Part shown: positions 42,482 to 50,835 of the stretch, one piece after another
Numbering within the stretch: the first letter of the stretch is position 1
Layout of the letters: each line of letters begins with the position of its first letter
Source of the DNA: UBA8296 sp031581145
GTDB lineage: Bacteria; Bacteroidota; Rhodothermia; Balneolales; Balneolaceae
DNA length: 61,281 nucleotides
Reading direction: 5' to 3'
Assembly: GCA_031581145.1 (NCBI GenBank)
Contig: JAVLBP010000009.1
Location: 1 to 61,281 of the forward strand
Translations under genes and position numbers: made by a program
Notes under the pieces: model-generated
Seen by the model: only the letters and a program-made list of their open reading frames with translations
Told to the model about the DNA's origin: nothing
Databases searched by the model: none

Positions 42482-43657
42482 ATGAAACCAACGAACTCAC
42501 CGGATCGAACGTTTACGATATTAGGCGCTACAGGCTCTATTGGTACGCAACTCCTTGAGATTTTGGAGCAAACGCCCTCTTTGGGGAAGGTCCGAGTGCT
42601 TACAGCCAATCGACGTGCGCAATGTTTGGCAGAGCTTGCCAATACCCATCGCCCGGAGATTGTGGTGCTATGTGAACCGGCACAGCGCGCCGAGCTAGAA
42701 GCGGCGTTAACGTATAAGCCGACGGTCTTGGTTGGAGAGGAGGCCCTTGAGGATGCATCCTTGTATGATTCGGACTTGGTGGTCAACGCCTTGGTAGGGT
42801 TTTCGGGATTTATGCCAACGGTTCGTGCCATTCGAGCAGGTAAAACGGTCGCCTTAGCGAACAAAGAGTCTTTAGTTGTAGGGGGGGCATGGCTGTCACA
42901 AGAGCTCCAAGGAGATTTTTCACGCGTTCTGCCGGTTGATTCAGAGCACTCGGCCATGTGGCAAGCGTTGCTAGGTGAGTCACGTGAATCAATCCAAAAG
43001 ATTATCATTACCGCGAGTGGAGGCCCTTTTCGGGAGTGGAGCCACGCTCAAATGGAGTCCATTACCCCGAAAGATGCCCTCAAACACCCAAATTGGAGTA
43101 TGGGGTCGAAGATTACCATCGATTCTTCTACGTTGATGAACAAGGGGCTTGAGATGATTGAGGCGCACTGGCTTTTTGGGGTGCCAATGGAGCGGATTGA
43201 GCCGGTTGTCCATCCACAAAGTATTATTCATAGTGTACTTGAATTTGTAGACGGCTCTTCAAAGGCTCAATTAGGGCCACCCGACATGAAAGTGCCGATT
43301 TTGTATGCGTTAACGGCGCCCCATAGAGTTGCCTATCCCAATCCAACCATACAGTGGCAGGAAGCGAGCCAGTGGACATTTGAGCCCGTGGATCATGAGC
43401 GTTTTCCGAGCATTGGCCTTGCCATGGCGGCACAACGAACCGGCGGAATGGCACCTGCTGTGCTAAATGCCACCAATGAGGTAGCCGTGGCACGCTTCTT
43501 GCAAGAATCGTTGTCATACAAGCAGATTGCACAATGTGTGGAGGCTGCTTTGGACGCGAGTGTGAACGAATTCACGCAAACCAACGTAAACGATGTGACG
43601 TCCTACCAGCACGCCGATCAGTGGGCGCGCAGGTATGCGAAATCTTGGAAAGCTTAG
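42482..43657 (+). CDS. dxr: 1-deoxy-D-xylulose 5-phosphate reductoisomerase
   Basis: Second enzyme of the MEP isoprenoid pathway, NADPH-dependent. From ATG 42482 there are 391 residues, the usual length. NADPH site: ILGATGSIGTQLLEI. Active-site segments: ANKESLVVGG, PVDSEHSAMWQAL, KITIDSSTLMNKGLEMIEAH and HPQSIIHSVLEFVDGS, then the C-terminal ATNEVAVARFL. A start at 42458 would overlap the preceding gene by 20 nt and add eight unsupported residues. rseP follows after 12 nt; dxr-rseP adjacency is frequent in bacteria. Confidence 0.97.
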   Translation: MKPTNSPDRTFTILGATGSIGTQLLEILEQTPSLGKVRVLTANRRAQCLAELANTHRPEIVVLCEPAQRAELEAALTYKPTVLVGEEALEDASLYDSDLVVNALVGFSGFMPTVRAIRAGKTVALANKESLVVGGAWLSQELQGDFSRVLPVDSEHSAMWQALLGESRESIQKIIITASGGPFREWSHAQMESITPKDALKHPNWSMGSKITIDSSTLMNKGLEMIEAHWLFGVPMERIEPVVHPQSIIHSVLEFVDGSSKAQLGPPDMKVPILYALTAPHRVAYPNPTIQWQEASQWTFEPVDHERFPSIGLAMAAQRTGGMAPAVLNATNEVAVARFLQESLSYKQIAQCVEAALDASVNEFTQTNVNDVTSYQHADQWARRYAKSWKA

Positions 43658-43669
43658 TACTTTAATTGC

Positions 43670-45010
43670 ATGGAACTTCTGTCTTTGGGTCAAACGATCC
43701 TCATTTTTGTGGCGGCTCTATTTATCCTCGTGTTTGTACACGAGTTGGGCCATTTTTTGGCTGCTAAAGCTTTTGGGATGAGGGTGGAGAAGTTCTCGAT
43801 CGGATTTCCTCCGAAAATCCTTGGTTTTACACGGGGTGAGACCGAATACAGTATTGGTGCAACGCCTCTAGGTGGTTTTGTTAAAGTGTCGGGTATGCTT
43901 GATGAGTCGATGGATTCTGAGGCGCTTGACTCAGAACCTCAACCATGGGAATACCGAAGTCGTCCTGTCTGGCAACGAATGGTGGTAATCACTGCAGGGG
44001 TGATTTTTAATATGATTCTTGCGGCGTTGATTTATATAGGCGTGGCGTTTTCCACTGGAGAGACCATGATTCCCGCGGCGTCTGTGGAAGGGATTTATGT
44101 AGAAGAAGGGTCTCTAGCGTATGATTTAGGCTTTCGAACCGATGATCGGCTGGTTGCGGTGAATGGGCAAGAGGTGGAGGATTTTCAAGCGTTTTTGTCC
44201 CCCTCTGCACTGAGTGCATCTCAGGTGAGTTATGATGTGATTCGAAACGGTGAGCGTATCACACTCGCAATGCCAAGTGACTTCTTGGATGAGCTAAGCG
44301 AGCGACCCGAGTTTATTACCGCTGACATGGCTTTGCCGTCTATGATTGGCGCGGTCTCTCCTGGGAGCCCTGCCGATAACGCTGGATTGAGGCCAGGGGA
44401 CCGAATCGTGGACCTTAATGGGAACCCCGTTACATACTGGGCACAGCTAGTGGAGGAGATTTCGCAGACAGAAGGATCGTTTGAGTTGGTGGTCGAGCGT
44501 GAGGGGGATCAAGTGACATTGCAAGGAGCAAAGGAGTCTACTAGTGATCCGCTCGGGATTAACTTGATGGATATGTCCCAAATGTTTGATATCGAACGAC
44601 GTCAATACAGCGTTGGTGAGGCCGTTGTGGCAGGTGTAGGGTTGACGGGAGAAACCACCACGACCATTTTACAGGGACTGCGCCAACTTTTTACAGGTCA
44701 AGTTTCCGTTCGTAATAATTTGGGTGGCCCCATCGCGATTGCCTCAGTAGCCAAACAAGCGACCGATTCTGCAGGCTGGATTGGGTTTTGGAATATCACT
44801 GCGTTTTTGAGCATCACGTTGGCGATCATGAATATGCTTCCCATACCTGTTCTGGATGGGGGACATTTTATTTTTCTACTCTACGAGGCCATTACCCGAC
44901 GCGAGCCGTCACTCACGGTGAAGATGTGGGCACAACAAATCGGGTTCTACATCTTGATTGCAGTCATGATTTTTGCCTTCTCCAACGATATCCTTCGCTT
45001 GTTGGGGTAA
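43670..45010 (+). CDS. rseP: RIP metalloprotease RseP (site-2 protease)
   Basis: Intramembrane zinc protease of 446 residues that cleaves membrane-bound anti-sigma factors and leftover signal peptides. The HExxH motif is VHELGHFLAAKAFG (about 24-37) in the first transmembrane helix, followed by a membrane loop GATPLGGFVKV. Two PDZ domains (about 125-215 and 220-290) are seen in EEGSLAYDLGFRTDDRLVAV and VSPGSPADNAGLRPGDRIVDL. The third zinc ligand lies in MNMLPIPVLDGGHF. A final transmembrane helix ends the protein. It is last in the plus run, 32 nt from the convergent HigA-like gene stop. Confidence 0.95.
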   Translation: MELLSLGQTILIFVAALFILVFVHELGHFLAAKAFGMRVEKFSIGFPPKILGFTRGETEYSIGATPLGGFVKVSGMLDESMDSEALDSEPQPWEYRSRPVWQRMVVITAGVIFNMILAALIYIGVAFSTGETMIPAASVEGIYVEEGSLAYDLGFRTDDRLVAVNGQEVEDFQAFLSPSALSASQVSYDVIRNGERITLAMPSDFLDELSERPEFITADMALPSMIGAVSPGSPADNAGLRPGDRIVDLNGNPVTYWAQLVEEISQTEGSFELVVEREGDQVTLQGAKESTSDPLGINLMDMSQMFDIERRQYSVGEAVVAGVGLTGETTTTILQGLRQLFTGQVSVRNNLGGPIAIASVAKQATDSAGWIGFWNITAFLSITLAIMNMLPIPVLDGGHFIFLLYEAITRREPSLTVKMWAQQIGFYILIAVMIFAFSNDILRLLG

Positions 45011-45041
45011 TGGGATGGGTGCATCCTCTCTTGCGACCTGT

Positions 45042-45332
45042 TTATGCCTGAACAGATTTTAGGGATTTGATATGTTTACTTGGCCGATTGGCTGAAAGAT
45101 CATGCATAGACTGTAAATTCAGCCAATATTCAGGAGAGGTATCGAACGCCTCGGATAGCAGCCAGGCTGTATCCGGAGAAATTCCTCGTTTACCTTTCAC
45201 AATTTCGTTAACCCGCTGGATCGGTATATCAAGATGATCCGCCAACTCCTTTTGGGTCAAACCCATCTGTTCAAGATACTCTTTAAGCAGGATGGTTCCA
45301 GGATGTGTGGATACTCTATTTTTTGGAATCAT
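45042..45332 (-). CDS. HigA-family antitoxin-like XRE regulator (orphan)
   Basis: A 96-residue helix-turn-helix protein of the HigA/VapI addiction-module type. Its landmarks are STHPGTILLKEYLEQMGLTQ, then KELADHLDIPIQRVNEIVKG, KRGISPDTAWLLSEAF and SPEYWLNLQ. ATG 45332 begins the conserved pre-helix region; the frame is open to 45383 inside zapA. HigA normally pairs with a HigB RNase encoded just upstream, but here the upstream gene is zapA and the downstream gene is rseP. So either the toxin has been lost or the protein is now a plain regulator. A C-terminal basic tail (SKHIKSLKSVQA) follows the domain. Confidence 0.85.
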   Translation of the reverse strand: MIPKNRVSTHPGTILLKEYLEQMGLTQKELADHLDIPIQRVNEIVKGKRGISPDTAWLLSEAFDTSPEYWLNLQSMHDLSANRPSKHIKSLKSVQA

Positions 45333-45354
45333 GAAGTTTGGTCTTGGTCTAAAC

Positions 45355-45786
45355 CTAAAATGGAGCCGAAGTACCGCTAGCACCCGTCTGATGAGCCTCG
45401 ACGAGCTGTTCTAGCCTTTTGGTCAATGAGGCGATTGCTTCATCTTGAATTTCATGCTCAGCGCGCCCAGATGTACCCCCCTGGTCTTTGGCTACTTCGA
45501 TTGCCTCTTGAGATTCCCTTTTGAGACTTTCCAGTTCGTGTCGGAGTGTCTGCACTTCAGTTTGAAGTGCTTCAGTTTTGCGCTGCTCGCCAAACAACGT
45601 CTCCGCAATGCGCATTGCCCCTAAGATTAAGACCAAGCTCTCGGGTTGATTTTTGGCGGCTTCTGTGAATTCAGAAAGTGTTTCGTCAACAAATTGCCCC
45701 ACACGCTGAATAGACTCAACTTCATGATCGGCAACTTTTAGCGGGAGGCTGTGGCCTAGGACTTGGATTTTAACGGTCGTGCTCAC
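45355..45786 (-). CDS. zapA: Cell division protein ZapA
   Basis: A 143-residue FtsZ-ring-associated protein. The N-terminal ZapA domain (about 1-75) reads VKIQVLGHSLPLKVADHEVE and VGQFVDETLSEFTEAA. A long coiled coil (about 68-130) and a short low-complexity end (TGASGTSAPF) follow. Its ATG overlaps the stop of the upstream coiled-coil gene by 4 nt (ATGA). In Bacteroidota zapA commonly lies downstream of pheT, and that order is kept here. Confidence 0.82.
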   Translation of the reverse strand: MSTTVKIQVLGHSLPLKVADHEVESIQRVGQFVDETLSEFTEAAKNQPESLVLILGAMRIAETLFGEQRKTEALQTEVQTLRHELESLKRESQEAIEVAKDQGGTSGRAEHEIQDEAIASLTKRLEQLVEAHQTGASGTSAPF

Positions 45787-46028
45787 GGCTGAATCCTCTC
45801 GTCAATTTTGGCCATCAAGGCAGAAACACTGTGCTTGAGTTTCATCCGCTCGGTCTCACTGATCGCATCAAAAATATCAGATTGACCTTTTTGCATCTCT
45901 TTTAGCTTCGTCTTGAGCCGAGCATTCTCTCGAACTAGCTCTCGATTCTTCGCTTTGAGCTCTCCAATGATCTGCTCAATTCCTTGCAGAGCAGCATCAA
46001 ACCGTTCTTTTTCTGGCGATGGATTCAC
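45783..46028 (-). CDS. Small coiled-coil protein between pheT and zapA
   Basis: An 81-residue protein that is almost entirely coiled coil (about 5-50: ELKAKNRELVRENARLKTKL), ending in a helix with SALMAKIDER. I do not recognise a named family; the size and the heptad pattern recall ZapB-like division proteins. The coupling to zapA by ATGA overlap and the 15-nt gap from pheT suggest a cell-division partner of ZapA. That role is inferred from position only. Confidence 0.7.
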   Translation of the reverse strand: MNPSPEKERFDAALQGIEQIIGELKAKNRELVRENARLKTKLKEMQKGQSDIFDAISETERMKLKHSVSALMAKIDERIQP

Positions 46029-46043
46029 AAGTGTGACTCAGAA

Positions 46044-48533
46044 TTAAGTTCTCAATTCCGCTGACGCCTTGTCTTTCAATGAATTAAGAATCAGTTTAAT
46101 CTCGTCTTCCACCTCATTGAATGTCAACGTTTTGGTAGAATCCAAAAATGTGCATCTAAAAGCAAGACTTTTTGTGTGTTTTGCAATCTGATCTCCCTCA
46201 TACACATCAAAGCATTGCACGTCGTGAAGGCGATCTGAACCTGCATCTCGTATAATTTGCTCAAGAGTCCCTGCTGTAACATTAGAGGCAACCACCAACG
46301 CAAAATCATAGTCAATGGATGGGAATTTCGAGACTTCCGCAGCGCGGGTCGGGGTGGAGTGGCTCCACATCTCAAAACACGTGTCTAAATCAATTTCCAC
46401 CATAAACGTTGGCGACTCAAGGTCGTAAGAGGAGCGCTCTTTACGCCCAAGCTCGGTAAACGTGCCGATGATCTCATCTTGAGCATGAATCGTGCTAATC
46501 AACGGATTTGACTCATCCATCTGGAAGCTGAGTTCATGAACTTGAACAGACGAGCCAAGGGCTACACGCAATACACCCAATAGGTCGCGTTTGAGATGAT
46601 CAAATCGATAGGTCGACTCCGCTTGTGCCCAGTCGGCGGTTGTAGCCGGTCCCGTGACGCCCATCCAAAGATGCGTCCGTTCTTCAATACCTTGGTGCCA
46701 TGTGCCTTTCCCTTTGCCTTCTTTATCAGTCCGGCGATACACATGGCCGATTTCAAAACAGCGAGCCGCGTGTACTCCTCGGTTACGATTTCGTTGAAAT
46801 ACATTGAGCCCGCCTATCGCTAGAGTAGGGCGAAGAGACGTGGCTTCTGAAGAGACTGGATTTAATGTGTGAATTACCAACGCAGGATCGATCGCACGTT
46901 GCGCGTCTTCTTTTGGAATCAGTGAATTGGCTTGAATCTCCCGGTATCCTAAGCGCATACACGCTGAAGCGCATGCTACGATATACGACTCCCTTTGGGG
47001 GATGGGCTGGGGAACAAACGCCTGCTGCACACTAGGTTCAGGCAATCGGTTGTAGTCCCAAAGTCGCCCCACTTCCTCCACGAGATCAATCGGGCGCGTC
47101 AAATCGGGACGGAACGACGGTGGATGTACGCTCGCGGAATTATCGACCACACATCCAAGAGATGTTAACGTGTCAAATTGAACGTCATCTTCAATGGTGT
47201 GACCAAGAATTCGAGTCGTTAATGCAGTGTCAAACTCGATGGCCTGAGGCTCATATTCCTGGATCCCCGAAACATCGGCTATCTCTGCTGAAACCTCGCC
47301 ACCAGCCCACGCCTTGATTAATTCGATTACACGATCCGCGGCGAATGTGCATGCTAGAGGATCAGCACCACGCTCAAATCGATAGGAGGCATCACTTTGC
47401 AATCCCAAGGCTTTGGAGGTTTTTCTGATGGAAGACGGAGCAAACATCGCGCTTTCCAACAAAATATCCGTCGTTTGATCACTCACCTCAGACTCAAGCC
47501 CACCCATAACACCAGCTATAGCCACAGGCTTATCCCCATCGCAAATGAATAGCGTGCCTGCTGGGCATGTTCGCTCCACGTGATCCAACGTCGTAAATAG
47601 CACATCGTTATCAAATCGTTGAACCCTAAGCGTTCCGGACTCGAAAGCTCCAGCATCAAACGCATGTGTTGGATGACCCATCTCATGAAGCACCCAATTG
47701 GTTGCATCAACCACATTGTTCACACTCCGCAGCCCCAATGATTCCAGACGCTGACGAACAAATAATGGAGAAGGGGCGATGGTTACGCCATGAATCCATC
47801 GTGCCACATATCGTGGACAAGCCCCATCCTTGAGCTCGATCGATACGTGTTCTTTGTTGGATGATTGTTGTGCCTTTGGGCGCCATTCATCCTTCGCATC
47901 ATTACCACCACGAGAAGAAAAGCTCCACGCCGTAGACAAACCCAGCGCTGCACATAAATCCCTTGCCAATCCTTGGTGAGATGCTGCATCTGGACGATTT
48001 GGGGTTAAACTTACCTCAATCAGTGTGTCACCCATCAGCCCACAAACCTCAGCAAATGGACGTCCAATATCGGATGCCGTCACCTCATCATTCAATACCA
48101 TTATGCCATCATGATCCTCGCCCAAGGCGAGCTCATCCATCGCACAGATCATCCCATTGGATTCAACACCGCGTATGTTTGAGACTTTGATCTTGAGTGG
48201 TTTGCCCTCTTTGTCGTGGATGGGTAATACAGCCCCAGGTGTAGCGACAGGGACCAATTGACCTGCCGCTACATTTGGCGCACCACAGATAATGGTGGTC
48301 GTCTCGCTTTCAGAAATCCGGACAGTACACACCTTGAGGCGATCCGCGTCTGGGTGTTTTTGGGTTTCGAGAACCTCTCCGATGATGACTGAGTCGGGCA
48401 GAGTCGACGTAGTACGAATCTCTTCGACCTCATGACCAATACGTGTGAGTGTGTCTGCAATGACCTCAACTTCAGGAAGGGAGGAGGCTTGATCTCCCAA
48501 TAGCTCCTTGATCCAATTCAGCGAGACAATCAT
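46044..48533 (-). CDS. pheT: Phenylalanine-tRNA ligase beta subunit
   Basis: Large subunit of PheRS, 829 residues. Order: N-terminal MIVSLNWIKELL; a tRNA-binding OB domain (about 45-150, IGEVLETQKHPDADRLKVC); the B3/B4 editing domain (about 215-390, TNWVLHEMGHPTHAFDA); the B5 domain (RILGHTIEDDVQFDTL); a catalytic-like core (LIPKEDAQRAI, NVFQRNRNRG); and the FDX-ACB anticodon domain at the C-terminus (about 730-829, SKFPSIDYDFALVV). It overlaps pheS by 4 nt (ATGA). All domains are present and of normal size. Confidence 0.96.
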   Translation of the reverse strand: MIVSLNWIKELLGDQASSLPEVEVIADTLTRIGHEVEEIRTTSTLPDSVIIGEVLETQKHPDADRLKVCTVRISESETTTIICGAPNVAAGQLVPVATPGAVLPIHDKEGKPLKIKVSNIRGVESNGMICAMDELALGEDHDGIMVLNDEVTASDIGRPFAEVCGLMGDTLIEVSLTPNRPDAASHQGLARDLCAALGLSTAWSFSSRGGNDAKDEWRPKAQQSSNKEHVSIELKDGACPRYVARWIHGVTIAPSPLFVRQRLESLGLRSVNNVVDATNWVLHEMGHPTHAFDAGAFESGTLRVQRFDNDVLFTTLDHVERTCPAGTLFICDGDKPVAIAGVMGGLESEVSDQTTDILLESAMFAPSSIRKTSKALGLQSDASYRFERGADPLACTFAADRVIELIKAWAGGEVSAEIADVSGIQEYEPQAIEFDTALTTRILGHTIEDDVQFDTLTSLGCVVDNSASVHPPSFRPDLTRPIDLVEEVGRLWDYNRLPEPSVQQAFVPQPIPQRESYIVACASACMRLGYREIQANSLIPKEDAQRAIDPALVIHTLNPVSSEATSLRPTLAIGGLNVFQRNRNRGVHAARCFEIGHVYRRTDKEGKGKGTWHQGIEERTHLWMGVTGPATTADWAQAESTYRFDHLKRDLLGVLRVALGSSVQVHELSFQMDESNPLISTIHAQDEIIGTFTELGRKERSSYDLESPTFMVEIDLDTCFEMWSHSTPTRAAEVSKFPSIDYDFALVVASNVTAGTLEQIIRDAGSDRLHDVQCFDVYEGDQIAKHTKSLAFRCTFLDSTKTLTFNEVEDEIKLILNSLKDKASAELRT

Positions 48534-49573
48534 CGTACGCCTCCGATATGCTCAAATTGAGAAAGCATACGTAGATCATTTTCATATAGGGTACGAATGT
48601 CGCTAAATCCATACTTCAGCATGCAGATGCGATCAATTCCCATGCCAAACGCAAACCCTGAATAGACATCTGGATCCACATTGACTGCGCGAAGCACATT
48701 TGGATCGACCATCCCTGCCCCCAAAATCTCCATCCAGTCAGCATCTGAGGAGGTGCGTACGTCCATTTCAATGCTCGGTTCTGTGAATGGGAAATAGGAC
48801 GAGCGGACACGATACTCAATGTGATCGCCATACATCATTTTGGCAAAGGTCACCAACGTATGAATCAAATCGGCCATCGTGATAGAGGTGTCCACCACAA
48901 GTCCCTCCACTTGAGAGAATTGGAAATACGATTTGTAGGTCACAGCCTCATTTCGAAACACACGACCCGGCATAATGGCACGGATGGGTGGCTGTTGTTC
49001 CTTCATCAGACGAATCTGAACAGGGGAGGTGTGTGTCCGCAAGACAAGATCATCGGATCGGTCCTCCGCTTGGTCGCTTCTTCGCACAAAATCCCCTTTT
49101 CGCACAAAAAAGGTGTCCTGCATGTCACGAGCAGGGTGGTCTGCGGGAAAATTTAACGCTGTAAAATTGTGAAAATCATCCTCAATCTCCGGACCATCAG
49201 CGACGGTAAATCCCATCCGCATAAATAGTTGGGTCATTTCATGACGAACCAACGTAAGTGGATGCATGGACCCCAACGCTGTTGGCTCAACCGGCAGAGT
49301 AATATCATCGGTTGCTGTGCGTTGTGCTTCCCTAGCATCCTCTAGGTTTTCTTTGGCCTCGGCATACTTTTGCTCAGCAAAGACCTTGAGCACATTAAGT
49401 GGCTTGCCAACCTCTTTCTTTTCAGGTCCTGGTAAGGCCTTAAACTCCTCAAAAAGGGTCGAAAAGAGCCCATTACGAGACAAATAGGTCAACCGAAACG
49501 ACTCTAGCGCTTCCTCAGAGTCGAGAACAGCTTCTTCAATTTGTTGACGAGCGTCATCGACCTTTTGTTTCAT
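48530..49573 (-). CDS. pheS: Phenylalanine-tRNA ligase alpha subunit
   Basis: Catalytic subunit of PheRS, 347 residues. An N-terminal coiled coil (about 1-95) is followed by the class II core. Motif 1 is in LTLVRHEMTQLFMRMGF, motif 2 is MPGRVFRNEAVTYKSYFQF and motif 3 is GFAFGMGIDRICMLKYG. The ATP and Phe site contains FSQVEGL and SYFPFTEPSIEMDV. The start MKQKVDDARQQI gives normal length. It lies 54 nt after rplT in the thrS-infC-rpmI-rplT-pheS-pheT order, a classical translation operon. Confidence 0.97.
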   Translation of the reverse strand: MKQKVDDARQQIEEAVLDSEEALESFRLTYLSRNGLFSTLFEEFKALPGPEKKEVGKPLNVLKVFAEQKYAEAKENLEDAREAQRTATDDITLPVEPTALGSMHPLTLVRHEMTQLFMRMGFTVADGPEIEDDFHNFTALNFPADHPARDMQDTFFVRKGDFVRRSDQAEDRSDDLVLRTHTSPVQIRLMKEQQPPIRAIMPGRVFRNEAVTYKSYFQFSQVEGLVVDTSITMADLIHTLVTFAKMMYGDHIEYRVRSSYFPFTEPSIEMDVRTSSDADWMEILGAGMVDPNVLRAVNVDPDVYSGFAFGMGIDRICMLKYGFSDIRTLYENDLRMLSQFEHIGGVR

Positions 49574-49627
49574 AGCCTTAATGGGAGTACGACCTCTGGC
49601 CTAAACCAGAGGAGAAATCGTCGATGA

Positions 49628-49981
49628 TTATTTAGCGACTTTTGCTGCTTTAAGAACAGCTGTGAATGCGTCCTTATCATGGACAGCAATGTCTGCCAAC
49701 ATCTTACGGTTAATTTCAATGTTCTGCTCTTTCAAAGCATGGATGAGCTTTCCGTAGGTGGTACCGTTTTGGCGAGCAGCTGCATTAATCCGTGCAATCC
49801 ATAGTCTTCGAAACTCACGTTTCCGGACTCGACGGTCGCGGTAAGCATAGAGCCAACCTTTTTCGACCGCATTAATTGCGATGGTATACACATTTTTCCG
49901 CTTGCCCCAGTAACCTTTCGCTGCACTTAAAATCTTACGGCGACGGCGACGGGAAGCCACTAAGTTGGATGAACGTGGCAT
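49628..49981 (-). CDS. rplT: 50S ribosomal protein L20
   Basis: A 117-residue ribosomal protein that binds 23S rRNA early in assembly. Recognised by MPRSSNLVASRRRRRKILSA, KGYWGKRKNVYTIAINAVEK, RDRRVRKREFRRLWIARINA and the terminal LADIAVHDKDAFTAV. The length is standard. It is 29 nt after rpmI. In other bacteria L20 represses its own operon through a leader structure. No such structure was identified here, but the 63-nt infC-rpmI spacer was read only for simple hairpins. Confidence 0.98.
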   Translation of the reverse strand: MPRSSNLVASRRRRRKILSAAKGYWGKRKNVYTIAINAVEKGWLYAYRDRRVRKREFRRLWIARINAAARQNGTTYGKLIHALKEQNIEINRKMLADIAVHDKDAFTAVLKAAKVAK

Positions 49982-50010
49982 TTTGGATCGTGTTTAGTTA
50001 TTAGAAATAG

Positions 50011-50211
50011 TTAGAACTTGCCCGGCAACATGCTCTTCACGCGCGGTGCATCTGCATCCGTGACTATCGCATCTTTACCTAAGTTGTTCTTACGCTTAGT
50101 TGTTTTCTTCGTCAAAATGTGGCGCTTGTTCGCTTGCTTACGCTTTATTTTGCCACTTCCAGTGACCTGAAAACGTTTCTTCGCGCTACTTTTGGTTTTC
50201 ATCTTTGGCAT
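50011..50211 (-). CDS. rpmI: 50S ribosomal protein L35
   Basis: A 66-residue basic ribosomal protein: MPKMKTKSSAKKRFQVTG, then KIKRKQANKRHILTKKTTKR and the closing VKSMLPGKF. Size and sequence are diagnostic. It lies between infC (63-nt gap) and rplT (29 nt). Confidence 0.97.
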   Translation of the reverse strand: MPKMKTKSSAKKRFQVTGSGKIKRKQANKRHILTKKTTKRKNNLGKDAIVTDADAPRVKSMLPGKF

Positions 50212-50274
50212 GACACACCTTTCTAAAATTATTAAGCCTTAAAGATACAGAGCTTTGAGTCGAACTCCAATCCG

Positions 50275-50820
50275 TCAAACCTTGTTTGGCGCCATAATCA
50301 TGATCATCCGGCGTCCTTCCATAGCGGGCTTGGTTTCGATTTTACCCACATCGCTCAAACTTTCAGCCAGCTTTGCCAACAATTCTTCCCCATTTTCCGT
50401 GTACATCATATCACGTCCACGAAACTGAACTGTCGCTTTCACTTTATCCCCACTTGAGAGGAAGTCGCGAGCATGGCGTGTTTTAAACTCTAAATCATGC
50501 GCATCGGTGTGAGGGCGAAAGCGAAGTTCTTTCACATTAATCACATGTTGTTTCTTCTTGGCCTCTTTTTCCTTCTTCTTTTTCTCAAAAAGAAACTTCC
50601 CAAAGTCCATCACCTTGACGACTGGTGGATTTGCGTCGGGTGAAATCTCCACCAAATCAAGATTATACTGGTCTGCAACCTGAAGGGCTCGATCCAAATT
50701 GGTGAGCTCATGATCATTATCAGGCTTGATGAGCCTTACATTGCCCGCGCGTATTTCATTGTTAATGCGTGGGCGATTTTCTTGCTTTTGCTGCCTTGGG
50801 GGTACTCGTCTTGCGATAAT
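50275..50820 (-). CDS. infC: Translation initiation factor IF-3 with AUU/AUC start
   Basis: Binds the 30S subunit and checks the start codon. Reading upstream from the conserved core, the frame contains the IF-3 N-domain (RPRINNEIRAGNVRLIKP, then NLDRALQVADQYNLDLVEIS) with no in-frame ATG, GTG or TTG before the mid-domain TTG at 50697, back to the thrS stop. The start must therefore be ATT at 50818-50820 or ATC at 50815-50817, giving 181 or 180 residues. GAGG lies 4 or 7 nt upstream respectively. AUU is the start in E. coli infC, and rare starts let IF-3 limit its own synthesis. The C-domain has VMDFGKFLFEKKKK and KHRHAR-type basic runs. It begins 15 nt after the thrS stop. Confidence 0.93.
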   Translation of the reverse strand: MIARRVPPRQQKQENRPRINNEIRAGNVRLIKPDNDHELTNLDRALQVADQYNLDLVEISPDANPPVVKVMDFGKFLFEKKKKEKEAKKKQHVINVKELRFRPHTDAHDLEFKTRHARDFLSSGDKVKATVQFRGRDMMYTENGEELLAKLAESLSDVGKIETKPAMEGRRMIMIMAPNKV

Positions 50821-50835
50821 TCTACCTCGTATCGA

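Noticed and set aside
42469..43008. 179-codon minus-strand open frame
   Set aside because: It is fully antisense to dxr, whose motifs are unmistakable; the antisense peptide has no recognisable features.
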